NCBI GenBank assembly: GCA_012934845.2
Contig: WNNJ02000238.1
Span: 1 to 64,000 of the forward strand
Reading direction: 5' to 3'
Source: Pomphorhynchus laevis
Taxonomy: Eukaryota > Acanthocephala > Palaeacanthocephala > Echinorhynchida > Pomphorhynchidae
DNA: 64,000 nt
Shown here: in pieces, positions 10,706 through 21,999 of the stretch
Position numbering within the stretch: position 1 is the stretch's first letter
How the letters are laid out: each line of letters starts with the position of its first letter
The notes under the pieces: model-generated
Database searches by the model: none
What the model was told of the DNA's origin: nothing
What the model saw: the letters and a program-made list of their open reading frames with translations, nothing else
Translations under genes and position numbers: made by a program

Positions 10706-10894
10706 GTGGAACAGAAGACCGAGGCAGTCCGAATGCAAGCAGTTCAGTTCGAAGTTTAATGAAGAAGATAAACTTATTTATGTTTGACTGATTTATGTTT
10801 GTATTAATAAAATCTTATTATAAAAACTAAACGTGGATAAAACGCAAAATTGTGGTGTGACGGACGATCAAAGAATTCTGTTTTTGCAACGAAA

Positions 10895-12075
10895 ATGGAC
10901 AACACTGCTATGAAATAAGCATTCGTCAAAGGAAAAAAGAATATTTTCAAGGTATTTCTTCGTCAATTCAAGACAACAAGGTTAGTAGATCTTCTGATAT
11001 TGATGAAAATTTTGGGGAATTACTTCCCCGATCCCCAAGATTTCAAATTTTGGGATAATCATTTAAAAAAGCCTTTAGAATGGCATGTCTTATACAACAA
11101 ATTTCTAAGAGAGTTTGCACATAATATGAAAAACTGTGTAGTCTACAACTCAGTTAGATATTTGGACAACAGTATAAAAATTTCCTTTGTTACCCAGGAC
11201 CTCCTAAAGAGCTTTGAGAGGTACTTCGTCGTTAACTTCTGCGACATTGCTGAATTTGAGAAGAAACCTATTATGGCCTCCCTAAAAATATGTAATCTTC
11301 CTACACAGAGGAGGAAGAAGATATCCAATTTATTACTAACACTTACAAGATAAAAAACGTACGTCCCCTATTGGGTAGGAACGGTCTACCTATTAATGTT
11401 GGGTCTGCTGCGTCGTCATAAGGCAGGCTAAACTCTTAGAAAAATCCGCATGCAACCCCTTTATGGGGTTACGCCTCAAATTTAGTGGTTGGCTAGGAAG
11501 AATACACCTACCAGCACTGAGACAGGTGTCACAACTGGGTGAACTGGGCCTCCAGCTGCAGTGCGGTACAGCGATGTAGGAAATGAGGTAATGAAGATTG
11601 CCCCACCGCCGAATCTTCGCTTCCCTGCACAAATAATATGGCCTGCTCCAACTGCGAAGGAGCGCATCCCGCGTGGAACAGGAAATGCCAGCATTTTAAG
11701 AAATATCAGTCGTTATTCATCAAACCCTCCAGGTCGTCTAAGATGCACCTGATTCTTTTTCTCAGGCAGCAACCAGGATGTCCGACAGCGAGCTGATGTC
11801 GATTATGGATCGGCGTTTGGTTTCGTTTCAAAGAGAGATCCAAGCGTTGATAATGACCAGTATTTCAAATATATTTGTGAATCCAGAACTTTATGTTTCT
11901 TCTCTCAATACCTCGAACAAAAGAAGGAGCATCCGCTCATGCCGTCCCCCAATCAAGATTAGAAAGGTGATCAGACAGAAACATGGAGAAATGATTACAC
12001 TATCCATGGTCAAGTGCCAACCCTAGATGGGGCTAGCGGTGGGAAGGAAAACCTTCCTGCTCCTAGATCTGTCTA
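10895..12075 (+). pseudogene. LINE-A copy 4 ORF1 (gag-like)
   Basis: Starts MDNTA, like copy 13. The open core 11000-11353 contains FREFAH/NSVRYLDNSIKISFVTQDLL, followed by a degenerate zinc-knuckle region (11500-11700). The C-terminal stretch 11778-12026 (MSDSELMSIMDRRLVSFQRE) follows. Frameshifts occur near 10915, 11310 and 11400-11560. The stop lies at 12073-12075. Confidence 0.75.
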
Positions 12076-12110
12076 GGCTGGACAATCCCCCATCCAACTA
12101 ATCCATCACA

Positions 12111-14034
12111 ATGCAGAGTACTCGTAAGCCTTTTTCACTGAAAATCTTTTAGTGGAATTCGGGATGTGCTTCTGCCCTTAGACTTCTATCTGGCAGAGAT
12201 GCAGATGTTATAGTCCTTCAGGAGACGCGGTCTATTCGTCTTCCCCAGGGCATTACTCGATTTATTCCAAAGCATATCTGTTCCTACTATACTCCGTACA
12301 TAACCACACCTCGCTTCTCTTCATCTCAAGGACTCTTGACCTTAGTTAAGTGCTCCTTAAGGTCCTCCCTCCTATTAAACTACCATGTCCAGACATGTCT
12401 TGTTTAGTAGTTTTACTCTGTAAGAACGGTAAACGCCTCAGTCTTGCCAATGTCTACATCCGTCCTGGGGAGATACACAAAAACCGTGTCACCCTGGATA
12501 GTATTATCGACAGCGGCTACGTCATGATACTTGGAGATTTCAACGACAGAACTAGTCGTTGGATCAATGCAGCGCTTCGCAGAGCTAGGAACGGTTATCT
12601 TATTCACAAACCACCTTCCCCTACATTTCATTGCATATCAACAAATTCAGTCATCGATATTTTATTGCTGCACTCGAGGTCGTTGTTAAAGCCCCTCTGC
12701 ACAGAGCAATCGCGCCAGCAATTGTCCACCTCTCATGACCTAATTCGTTGGAGAATAGAGGAAGATATGTTGCTTCGAAAGAGGTTTCACTTAAATCTGA
12801 TCAGAGTACCCTTCTTTCAAGCGGCTATCCAACTCTTTCCCAGAATAGGAAATGAGAGTCTGACCTAATTTAATACCTACCTCTTTTCGCAAGCTACCGC
12901 GATTTTATCGACTACCTATAAAGGTCGTATATACAATCCCACTCCGAAGAAACTCAAGGTCCTAGCGAAACTGCTTAACGTCCCTAATCTCTCTGTTTCC
13001 GCCAGACAAGCTCTCTCGAATGAATACTGGAGAACTAGATATAGGTTCCAGCTGAGTAGGGATATGACGAGTATTGCTCGTCTTAATCCTTTTCAGTCTT
13101 CCTTTTGGAAGATTTTCAAGAAGTTTGTTTCTGGAAGGATAGAGCATTGGGTTGGATAGGGAATGTATGCCTTGATAAAGTTTTGGAGGAGTCACTAGCC
13201 CTACACAACTAATTGTTGGTCACCTCAACCAATCCCGCCTTGATGTAACTTCAGGAGTAGGGATCTATCTGTTACGGATATCCTTAACTCATGGGGTCCA
13301 TTCCCGGGCACCACCAAATCCGTCGCTCCACTTTCTTCTCGTATCTGTCAGCTTTTGACAGCTGATAAGAGAAGAGAGGTGGCCGTCACAATGCTTTTAG
13401 CCTCCCTATCCGATGTAGCACGCATTAATATTAGTAAGCGTGTTTTTATTCCTAAGAAAAAATCCTGCTCATGCCCTAAAGATCTGCGACCTATTTCGAT
13501 TCAAAATGCCCTCGTGCCGATTGATGAAAAAGCGCTTGGTGTAAAATCCGCGACCATCTGAGTAGGCATAATTTTATCCTTCCAGGTTTTCTTGAGTTCG
13601 TCAAAGGTCGCTCGGTCTATTCCGCAGTTGGTGAAGTGGAGCAGTTTTGTCGGGAGAATAGTCATCGTTTAGTTGTGGCTATTTTCGTTGACTTTTCTGC
13701 TGCATTTGACCGCATATCCATTCCCTTTGTAATTTCTTCTCTCAGGTCCCTCGGGTTGCCTGCGAGAATTGTGAACAGGGTGGATATTTTGCTGTACACC
13801 AATAGCCCAGGTGCGCCTTTAACGCACCTGGGCTATTTTGGGATTAGTCTTCTTTTCGAGAGGACGTCCCCCTCAGCAAAGGCTAAGGTTTCTTAAGCTC
13901 CTCGTCTCTGGTTTACCCAGCATAGTCCGTGCCGACTGGACTCTTCGAAAGGTAAAAGACCCCGGGTGGTTCAGTCGGAAGTCGACGTGTTGGATTGGTT
14001 GGGGGGGCAGATCCCCCTGGTTTTGAGGACGTAA
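12111..14034 (+). pseudogene. LINE-A copy 4 ORF2, deleted in the RT
   Basis: Starts MQSTRKPF. The endonuclease is largely readable at 12350-12868 (ANVYIRPGEIHKNR, GDFNDRTSRWINAALRRAR, SVIDILLLHSR, TSHDLIRWRIEED). RT motif A (FVDFSAAFDRISIPF) is present at 13680-13730. The sequence then skips from the YT(K) block at 13800 to the C-terminal AISGL block, so motifs B and C are gone. Confidence 0.8.
13801..13837 (+). repeat. Perfect 15-bp-arm hairpin at the copy 4 deletion junction
   Basis: AATAGCCCAGGTGCG (13801-13815) and its exact reverse complement (13823-13837) flank a 7-base loop. It lies exactly where RT sequence has been lost and is an extension of a hairpin seen in the other copies. Confidence 0.85.
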
Positions 14035-14172
14035 GTACAGGGAAGACAAAGAAGAAGCGATGAAGGTATTATCGTCGAACTCTGATTATGTCTTATACTA
14101 TTTATTTTGGATGTTTTCTGTGTTAGTTAACAAAGTTGCGGAGCTTCAAGACGAAACAAATTCTCAAGCAAA

Positions 14173-15339
14173 ATGGACGTTTTTGAAGGTAAAAAGTTTA
14201 TTTCTTCTAGTAATCACGAAAACCAAGTAAGTGATTTAACTACTGTTAATCTACCGAGAGCGGGGGTACTCCCCAAATCCCTAAACTTAAAAACCCGATT
14301 GTAATCTCTCTGTCACAGCCTCTGGAAAGGCACAATTTATTCAATGTCTTTTTAATACCGTTAATTAATAAGTATGCCAACCGAATCCTGTTCAATTCGG
14401 TCAAATTACTTGAGTCTGAAATAAAAATCCTTTTCGTAACCTCTGATATTGCGAAGGAATATAAGATTTTCGTTGATTCGAATCTAAAACATATGGGTTT
14501 GATTCACTTTAAACTCATCCTGGCATCAGTTAAAGTAAACAATTTTCCTCTGCATTTAGAGGATAAGGATATCGAAGCTTTAAAAACCGTTTACAAAATT
14601 TCTAACTTCAGGCCCCTTATGAGGAAAAACAAATTTCCCCTGCCTGTTGGTTTCTGTTCATCCCCTATTAAGCATGCTGAAACTCTTGCAAATCGTCTTT
14701 TAACCCATTTTTAGGGCACAATTTACGCTTTTCTGCTCTGAGTGCTGAGGATCTTACCTACCCCGACTGTAATACATGTCATAAGTGGGGGCACTGGGCT
14801 TCAAACTGCTCATGATCAAAGACTTGTGTCGTTTGTTGTCTTTAATCGTGCCAAAGCATTAATTCTGGGACGAAGTGTGTGGCACTCCCTATGTTCAAAC
14901 TGTAAAGGTAGCCATCCGGCATGGTCCCGTAGATGTACTTGCCTTAAGGATTACCGAAATACTTTCTCCAGGTCTGCAGTAGCCAAGAAAGCTGAATCAA
15001 CTTATTCCGTCACGGCCTCTAGAATGTTCGATAGTGACATCCTTCGAATCACTGATGTAAAGATACAATCCGTCATCAAGAAGCTAAAGGATATGGTCGC
15101 CGCCCTGGTTTCGGTATATTTCACTAGTGAGAAAATAATGAAACAAATTGCTGAACCAGATTCGAAAAATAGGGAAGCTTCGGCTCACGCCGTTCCCCCA
15201 TTAAGATTTGTAGATTATTAAAGGATAAAATGGCGCCTTAATGGGAAATGAAGATACTGCCCGTGGGCAAGTGCTCGCACAGGAAAGAGTAAGTGGCAGG
15301 AAGGGCAACCTTTTCGCCCCTAGTTCTGTCTTGGGTTAA
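14173..15339 (+). pseudogene. LINE-A copy 5 ORF1 (gag-like)
   Basis: Starts MDVFEGKKFISSSNHEN. The core is at 14330-14710 (RHNLFNVFLIPLI, NSVKLLESEIKILFVTSD). The zinc-knuckle region follows (YPDCNTCHKWGHWASNC-like; CSNCKGSHPAWSRRC) at 14750-14950. A C-terminal basic segment precedes the stop TAA at 15337-15339. Frameshifts occur near 14270 and 14710-14830. Confidence 0.75.
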
Positions 15340-15367
15340 GGCAATCTCACCCAGCTGAACTAACACA

Positions 15368-16931
15368 ATGCTGAGTGCTCGTGAGCCTTTTAAACTGAAT
15401 ATCCTTCAGTGGAATTCGGGAGAAGCTTATGCCATTAGATTCCTATCTGGTAGAGATGCAGATGTTATAGACCTTCAGGAGACGCGGTCTATCCGTTTCC
15501 CATAGGACATTACTCGATCAATCCCTAAGCACATTTGTTCCCACTATACTCCGTACAAAACTCCGCCTCACTCCTTTTCATCTCAAGGTCTTCTAACCCC
15601 AGTTAAATGCTCCTAAAGATCGTCCCTTCCACTCAACTATTCTTGTCCAGCCCTGTCTTGTTTAGTTATATCACTCTGTAAGAACGGTAAACGCATCAAT
15701 CTAGCCAATGTATACATCAGTCCAGGTGAGATTCACAAGAACCGTGACCTCCTGGATAGGATTATAGATAGCGGCTATGAAATGGTACTTGGTGATTTCG
15801 ATGACAGAACTGGTCGTTGGATAAATGCAGCCCTTCGCAGAGCTAGGAACGGTTATCTTATTCACAAACCACCGTCCCCACCTTTCATTGTACATCAACG
15901 AATTCACTCTCGACATATTACTGCTTCATGAGAGGTGGTTGTTGAAACCCTTCTGTACAAAGCAGTCGCGGCAACATCTGTCCACCTCTTATGACTTGAT
16001 TCGTTGAAGAATAGAGGAGGATATGCTGCTTCGAATGAGATTCCACTTTGATCCAATCAGAGTGGCTTTCTTTCAGGAAGCTATTAAACGCTTCCCCCGA
16101 ATTGGTAATGAGAATCTAACCGAATTTAATTCCTACCTCTCTTCGCAAGCTACCGCGATCAGGAGTCACTATCCCTACATAATTATAAAGTCACTCAATC
16201 CCCTCGACCTATCCCGCCTTGGGAAGACTTTAGAAGTGGAGATATATCTGTCACAGATATTCTTGACTCCTAGGGGCCTATTCAGGTGTGCCTCAAGGTT
16301 CTCCTCTTTCTCCAATCTTATATCTTGCTTCCACTTATGTGCTCCTTAAAATATTTAAACGCGAACAACGTCTAGTGGTATACACTGATGTTACCACAGC
16401 CCTGTTCTTTGGACGCAGGTGCAAAGATGTAGTCTCGGACATCAGCCGATTCTTTTTAAGATTACACGACCAGTCAACCCGATCCAATCATATTTTCAAC
16501 TCCGCCAACTCGCAGGTGGTGGGCTTTCATGGCGCCCCTGCAACAAAGCAAAAACTTCAGAGATTAGCACTCTCTGCCCTCTCCTCCATTTTGACTAATC
16601 AACCTCTCTCTACCTTCACTAGTCGAGTAAAATACCTGGGGTTCACCGTTACGGTGAACTGGTCGGCGAAAGCTGACCTGGATATACTTAAACGTATCCT
16701 GAAGAGAGCTAGGTGGGCCCTGAAACGGGCCCAGCATCTGTCATTTAAAGGGAAAACCCAGGTGCGCCTCTGGGGCACTTAAGCTATATCAGATTAGTCT
16801 TCTTTTCTAGAGGACGACCCCAGAGCAAAGGCTAAGGTTTCTCGAGCTCTTCGTATCTCGTTTACCCAGCATAGTCCGCCTCGATTGGACACTTCGTGGG
16901 ATGAAAGACCTTGGGTGGTTTAGTCGGAAGA
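15368..16931 (+). pseudogene. LINE-A copy 5 ORF2, multiply deleted
   Basis: Starts MLSAREPF. Endonuclease pieces are visible to about 16160 (GDFDDRTGRWINAALRRAR; LDILLLHERWLL). Two deletions then join the linker (16160-16275) to RT motif B (GVPQGSPLSPIL at 16285). Motif C is altered (YTDVTTALF). The C-terminus carries TAA at the WGT-W codon (near 16780). Confidence 0.78.
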
Positions 16932-17807
16932 TGTTTTTATAAGAGGCTTTGTCGATCAATTAAAAAAGAATCTTGTTTGATGCTATAAAATACTATGAAT
17001 CTGAGATTAAAATCTCATTCAGCACTCCAGATAAGGCAATGTCGTACGTTGACTACTTTAAAAACGAACATTATGAACGAGGTATAATTTCTTCCAAACA
17101 AATCCTTACAACAATAAAGGTAAACAATATGCCAACATTTATTTCAGAGAAAGATATATTAACCCTTGAAAGTGATTACAAAATCTCAAACGTTCGTTTT
17201 ATAAAAGAGATAAAACGCTTCCCCATTCCGGTGGTGTTTTGCAATGGCCCGGTGGATGAAGCTCTAAGACTGTATATTTCAACATGCAATGCTTTTATAG
17301 GGTATAACTTGAGATTTTCAATCATCGAATCCTGCTCACAAACGTACCCTCACTGCAACAATTGTCATCAGTAGGGCATTGACCTGCTGAATGTTCCCTT
17401 CCCCATAAGTGCGGGGTGTGTGGTAAAGTGCATTAGTTTTGTGTAAGCTGTCTCGTCTAACAAGAAAGACGACAGGATGCTGGATATGGAAATTCTGAAA
17501 CTTATTGAAGAAAAACATCATGCATCAATGATCCACCTTGAAAAATTGGTCCAAAAATTGGTGGGACAATTAGCGGAATCTTTCCGTTCTCCTTCTTCCG
17601 GGAAGACCAACAATATAAAGAAGCCACCAAAATCTAAGAAACGAACCGGGTAAGCACTGAGCATAGCCGCGATGAATCTTGCTCAAAATAATTTGATCAA
17701 GGATGTGGCTAATAAGGGAAATTAAGATACTGCCCCGTTAGCAAGCGACTCCACATATCGAGACTGGTAGCGGAATTGGGCACCTTCTAGCCTCTGGTTC
17801 CGAATAG
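16932..17807 (+). pseudogene. LINE-A copy 6 ORF1 fragment (copy-12 subfamily)
   Basis: The 133-residue open core 16973-17374 (YYESEIKISFSTPDKAMSYVDYF, FPIPVVFCNGPVDEA, YPHCNNCHQ) closely matches copy 12 ORF1. The last knuckles are deleted near 17440. The C-terminal segment is present (MLDMEILKLIEEKHHASMI). The stop lies at 17805-17807. Confidence 0.78.
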
Positions 17808-17836
17808 GTGAAGGACATCCAACTCCGGTTACACTA

Positions 17837-18568
17837 ATGCATAAGGGAGTACTCAAGAGGATTGTCCAATGAAAATCATTTAGTGGAAATCGGGAGGTGC
17901 TTCCGCCCTTAGGCTTCTATCTGGTAAAGATGCAGATGTTATAGTCCTTCAGGAAACGCAGTCTATCCGTCTTCCCCAGAACATTACTCGATTTATCCCA
18001 AAACATATCTACACACTTCACTCCGTGCATAACCATCCTCACTCATCTTCATCTCAAGGTCTTCTAACATTAGTAAAATGCTCTTTAATGCCCGTCTTGT
18101 TACTAAACTACTCATGTCCAACCCTTTCTTGTTTAGCTATATCACTTGTCAAGAACAGTAAACGTGAGAGTATGGCCAATGTCTACATCGGGCCGCAGGA
18201 GATTCACAAAAACCGTAACCTCCTGGCCAGAATTTTAGGTAGCGGCAATGACATGTTACTCGGTGACTTTAAATACATAATTGGTCGGTGCATTAATGCA
18301 GCATTCCGCTGAACCAAAAACGACTATCTTATACATAAACCACATACCACCACCTTTCATTGCTCTACACCAAATTCACTCATCGACATATTACTGCTAA
18401 ACAGAATGCGGTTATTAAAACCCATCTGCACTGAGCAGTTGTGCCAACAACTGACCCTCTTAGGCAACTTTCTGGAAGATATTCAAGAAGTTTGTCTGCT
18501 GGAAGGAGAGGTCATTTGGTTGGATTAAGAGCGTAGCACTTTATAGGGTTTTGGAGGAATCACTAGCC
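17837..18568 (+). pseudogene. LINE-A copy 6 ORF2 endonuclease fragment
   Basis: The first codons are divergent. The conserved QWN is lost, but LQETQSIRLPQ, ANVYIGP and LLGDFKYIIGR (a diverged GDFND block) are recognisable. A deletion near 18455 fuses the endonuclease end to the linker (FWKIFKKFVCWKER-like). Confidence 0.72.
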
Positions 18569-19376
18569 CATTCCTCCTCTTCTAGAGGTGGAGGACGTGT
18601 GTAAATTAAAATCGAAGTACAATCTGCTTTCTGTACGATCCGTCAAATCTAAAGCGGGACAAGATCTTCCAATTGCATTCTGCACCGTGGATATTGACCA
18701 CGCACTCATACTAACAAAATCGGCATCCAACCACTTCTTGGGGTACAACTTAAAGTTTATATTGATAGAACAGGACAACTATACATACCCCCACTGCAAT
18801 GTGTGCCACTTGTGAAGGCACTGGGGATCAACCTGTTCATCTACGAGAATATGTGGAGTTTGCGGTGTTGACTCCTGCAATTTCCTACTTAAGGGGGAGA
18901 AATGTACAACTCCCTCAGTCTGCCGTAACAGCACCGGGGACCATTCTTCCTGGTCCAGACGTTGTAAACATATCAAGACTTACCATAGGACTTTTTCGGG
19001 TCTTTCGAACAATACTAAATCGGCTACTGACTTCTCTATTGTTACTGCTTCTTCTGACAGAATGTCCAATAAAGGCATACTTCAACTTATAGATTCAAAC
19101 AAAAAAATTATTTTGGCCCAGATGGATAAGATGATCGCTCCTTTGGTATCTGCTCTTCTGGGAACTTCCAATACCAAGGCGCTGCCAAAACTTGCCTTAC
19201 CTAACTCAAAGAAACGAGCGGCTTCTGCTCGGAAAGTTCCCCCTCTAAAAGTTAAGAAGCTACTCAAGCAGAAGGTCGCTTCAATCCCGGGAAATGAAGA
19301 TATTGCACAGGGGGTTCCGACCCTGGATGGGGCTAGTGGTGGGAAGGGCTTCCTTCCTGCAACTAGCTCTGTCTAG
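18569..19376 (+). pseudogene. LINE-A copy 7 ORF1 (C-terminal two thirds)
   Basis: Core fragment 18588-18815 (KSKAGQDLPIAFCTVDIDHA, GYNLKF, YPHCNVCH), then frameshifted zinc knuckles (CGVCGVDSCNFLL; HSSWSRRC-like), then 19062-19376 (MSNKGILQLIDSNKKIILAQ, PTLDGASGGK). The stop at 19374-19376 is followed by a 32-bp spacer before ORF2. Confidence 0.78.
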
Positions 19377-19408
19377 GTTGGCTTCCCCAGTCAAACTTAT
19401 CTGACACA

Positions 19409-21869
19409 ATGGCAAGTAAACCTGAGCATTTTTCACTGAATATCCTTCAGTGGAATTCGGGAGGTGCTTCTGCCCTTAGACTTTTATCTGGTAGAGACGC
19501 AGATGTTATAGTCCTTCAGGAGACGCGGTCTATCCGTCTCCCCCAGGACATTACTCGATTTATCCCAAAGCATATTTGTTCCCACTATACTCCGTACATA
19601 ACCCCACCTCATTCCTCTTCATCTCAAGGAACTCTTGACCTTAGTTAAGTGCTCATTAAGATCCTCCCTCTTGCTAAATTACTCTTGTCCAGCCCTGTCT
19701 TGTTTGGTAGTTTCACTCTGTCAGAACGGTAAACGCCTCAGTCTAGCCAATGTCTACATCCGTCCAGGGGACATTCACAAGAACCGTGACCTCCTGGACG
19801 GTATTATTGATAGCGGCTATGACATGGTACTAGGTGACTTTAACGACAGAACTGGTCGTTGGATTAATGCAGCACTCCGCAGAGCCAGGAACGGTTATCT
19901 TATTCACAAACCACCGTCCCCACCTTTCATTGCACATAAACGCATTGACTCCTCGACTTATTACTGCTCCATGAGAGGTTGTTGTTAAAACCCTTCTGTA
20001 CGGAGCAGTTGCGACATCTGTCACCTCTCATAATCTAATTCGCTGGAGGAAAGAAGATGATACGCTGCTAAGTAGAAGATTCCACTTTGATCCGATCAGA
20101 GTGGCTTTCTACCGGGCACCTATTCAACGCTTCCCCCGAATTGGGGATGATAGTTTAACCGAATTTAATTCCTACCTCTCTTCGCAAGCTACCGCGTTGC
20201 TTTCGAAAACCTAATAAACGTCGCATTTTCAGTCCCACTCCGACAAAACTCAAGGTCAAAGCTAAACTGCTAAACCTCGCTAATCTTTCTGCTTTCGCCA
20301 GACAGACCCTCTCGAATGAATACTGGCGCACCATATATTGGTTCCAGCTGTGTAGGGATAGGGCGAGTATTGCTCGTTTTAACCATTCTCTTTCTTCCTT
20401 TTTTAAGACATTCAAGAAGGAGAAGTTTGTTTGTTGGAAGGATAGGGCTTTGGGTTGTATCAGTAGTATAGGCCTTGGAAAAGTTTTGGAGGAGTCACTA
20501 ACCCAACAACTATAAAGCCACGCAATCACCTCAACCGAGCCCGCCTTGGGGAGACTTCAGGAATAGGGATTTATCTGTAACATATATTCTCAACGCCTTG
20601 AGGCCTCTTTCGGGCACCTCCAACTCCGTCGCTCTACTCTCTTCTCGTGTCTGTTAGTTTTTGACAGCCGATCAAAGAAGGAAGGTGGCCGTCACATCCC
20701 ATCCCAAGGTGGCAACCCCATCCGATGTGGCCGCCATCAATATTAGTAAAAGGATTTTTTACCCAAAAAGTATGCGGTCTCTTGTCCTGAAGACCTGCGG
20801 CATATTTCGATTAAAAATTCCCTCGTCTCGATCCACGAAAAAGCGCTTGCACGTAGAATCTGCGATCATCTGAGTAGGCGAAATTTAATCCCACCTGGTT
20901 TCCATGGGTTTGTCAAAGTTCGCTCGGTCCATTCAGCAGTTAGTGAGGTGGAGCAGTTTTATCGTGAGAATAGCCATCGCCTAGTTGTGGCTGTTTGCCT
21001 TGATTTTTCCGCTGCATTTGACCGCATCTCCATTCCTTTTGTGACCTCTTCTCTCAGGTCCCTCGGGTTGCCTACGAGAATTGTGAACAGAGTGGAGATC
21101 ATGTTGTATACCAAGCGTTTTTATTATTAAGAAGACCCTGATGCGCGTCAGTTCTACCCTATTACAAAAGTGCCTCAAGGTTCCCCACTTTCTCCTATCT
21201 TATACCTTGCTGCCTCTATTAAACTATTCAAAATATTTAAACGCGAACAACGTCTTGTGGTGTACGCTGATGACACCACAGCCCTGTTCACTGGACGCAG
21301 GTGTAAAGACGTAGTCTCTGACATCAGCCGTTTATTTTCAAGATTAAAAGACCAGCTACCCCAATCCAATCTTATTTTAAACTCCGCAAAATCGCAGGTG
21401 GTAGTCTTTCATGGCTCCCCTGCAACAAAGAAAAAACTTAAGAGACTAGCACTCTCTGCGCTCTCCTTCATATTTGCCTCTGAACCACTCCCGGCCTTTA
21501 CAAGTCGAGTAAAATACCTGGGGTTCACCGTTACGGTGAAATGGTGGGCGAAAACTGACCTGGATAGATTTACACGTATCTTGAAGAAAACTAGGTGGGC
21601 CCTGAAACGAGCTCAACATCTGTCGTTGAAAGGGAAAACTCAGGTGCGCCTTTGGGGCATTTGGGCTATCTCGGAATTAGTCTTCTTTTCAATAGGACGT
21701 CCCCCAGAGCAAAGGATAAGGTTTCTTAAGCTCATCGTATCGCATTTACCCAGCATAGTCCGCGCCGATTGGACTATTTGGGGGGGGGTGTAAGACCCTG
21801 GGTTGTTCAATCGGAAGGCGGCGTGTTGGATTGGTTGGGGGCTCAGATCCTATGGATTTGAAGCCGTAA
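19409..21869 (+). pseudogene. LINE-A copy 7 ORF2 (endonuclease-RT)
   Basis: Starts MASKPEHFSLNILQWNSGGA; LQETRSIRLPQD and GDFNDRTGRW are kept. The RT has CLDFSAAFDRISIPF at 20995-21035, then a long open block 21170-21793 with MPQGSPLSPILYLAAS, YADDTTALF and the complete C-terminal region. It ends near 21869. About five frameshifts or stops separate the blocks (e.g. 19630, 19960, 20215, 21128). It is among the better preserved RTs here. Confidence 0.83.
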
Positions 21870-21999
21870 ATGGAATAGAAGACTATTACAACTGAACATT
21901 AAGTAGAAGACGAGTGAACTTATTTTCTGTTTGTCTAACTCGTGTTTATTTTATTCATGTTTTTTATTAATAAAATCTTATTCTTATTATTATAATCAC

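Larger units (their letters stand above)
7335..10815 (+). mobile_element. LINE-A copy 3 (internally deleted, with a duplicated segment)
   Basis: Contains 5' UTR, ORF1 (7454-8132) with a large internal deletion, ORF2 (8165-10705), and a 3' UTR with AATAAA at 10806-10811. It abuts copies 2 and 4 head to tail. A ~110-bp ORF2 segment is present twice near 8970-9190 in two diverged versions. Confidence 0.85.
10816..14124 (+). mobile_element. LINE-A copy 4 (RT core deleted)
   Basis: 5' UTR, ORF1 (10895-12075), ORF2 (12111-14034) and 3' UTR. Its ORF1 is of the same subfamily as copy 13. A deletion at 13800 removes the RT from the YTK motif to the C-terminal block, including YADD. No clear AATAAA precedes copy 5. 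Confidence 0.82.
14125..16931 (+). mobile_element. LINE-A copy 5 (internally deleted, 3'-truncated)
   Basis: ORF1 (14173-15339) and ORF2 (15368-16931) with deletions near 16160 and 16275. The element stops at about 16931, within the C-terminal codons of ORF2, where ORF1 sequence of copy 6 begins. No 3' UTR is present. Confidence 0.82.
16931..18568 (+). mobile_element. LINE-A copy 6 (truncated at both ends)
   Basis: Begins inside ORF1 (FNAIKYYESEIKISF-type, same subfamily as copy 12), passes into ORF2 at about 17837, and ends inside the ORF2 linker at about 18568. There ORF1 of copy 7 begins. No UTRs are present. Confidence 0.8.
18569..21999 (+). mobile_element. LINE-A copy 7 (5'-truncated, nearly full ORF2)
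   Basis: Begins inside ORF1, keeps the whole ORF2 (19409-21869), and has a 3' UTR with AATAAA at 21969-21974 and a TTATTCTTATTATTATAAT tail. Copy 8 follows with no gap. Confidence 0.85.
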
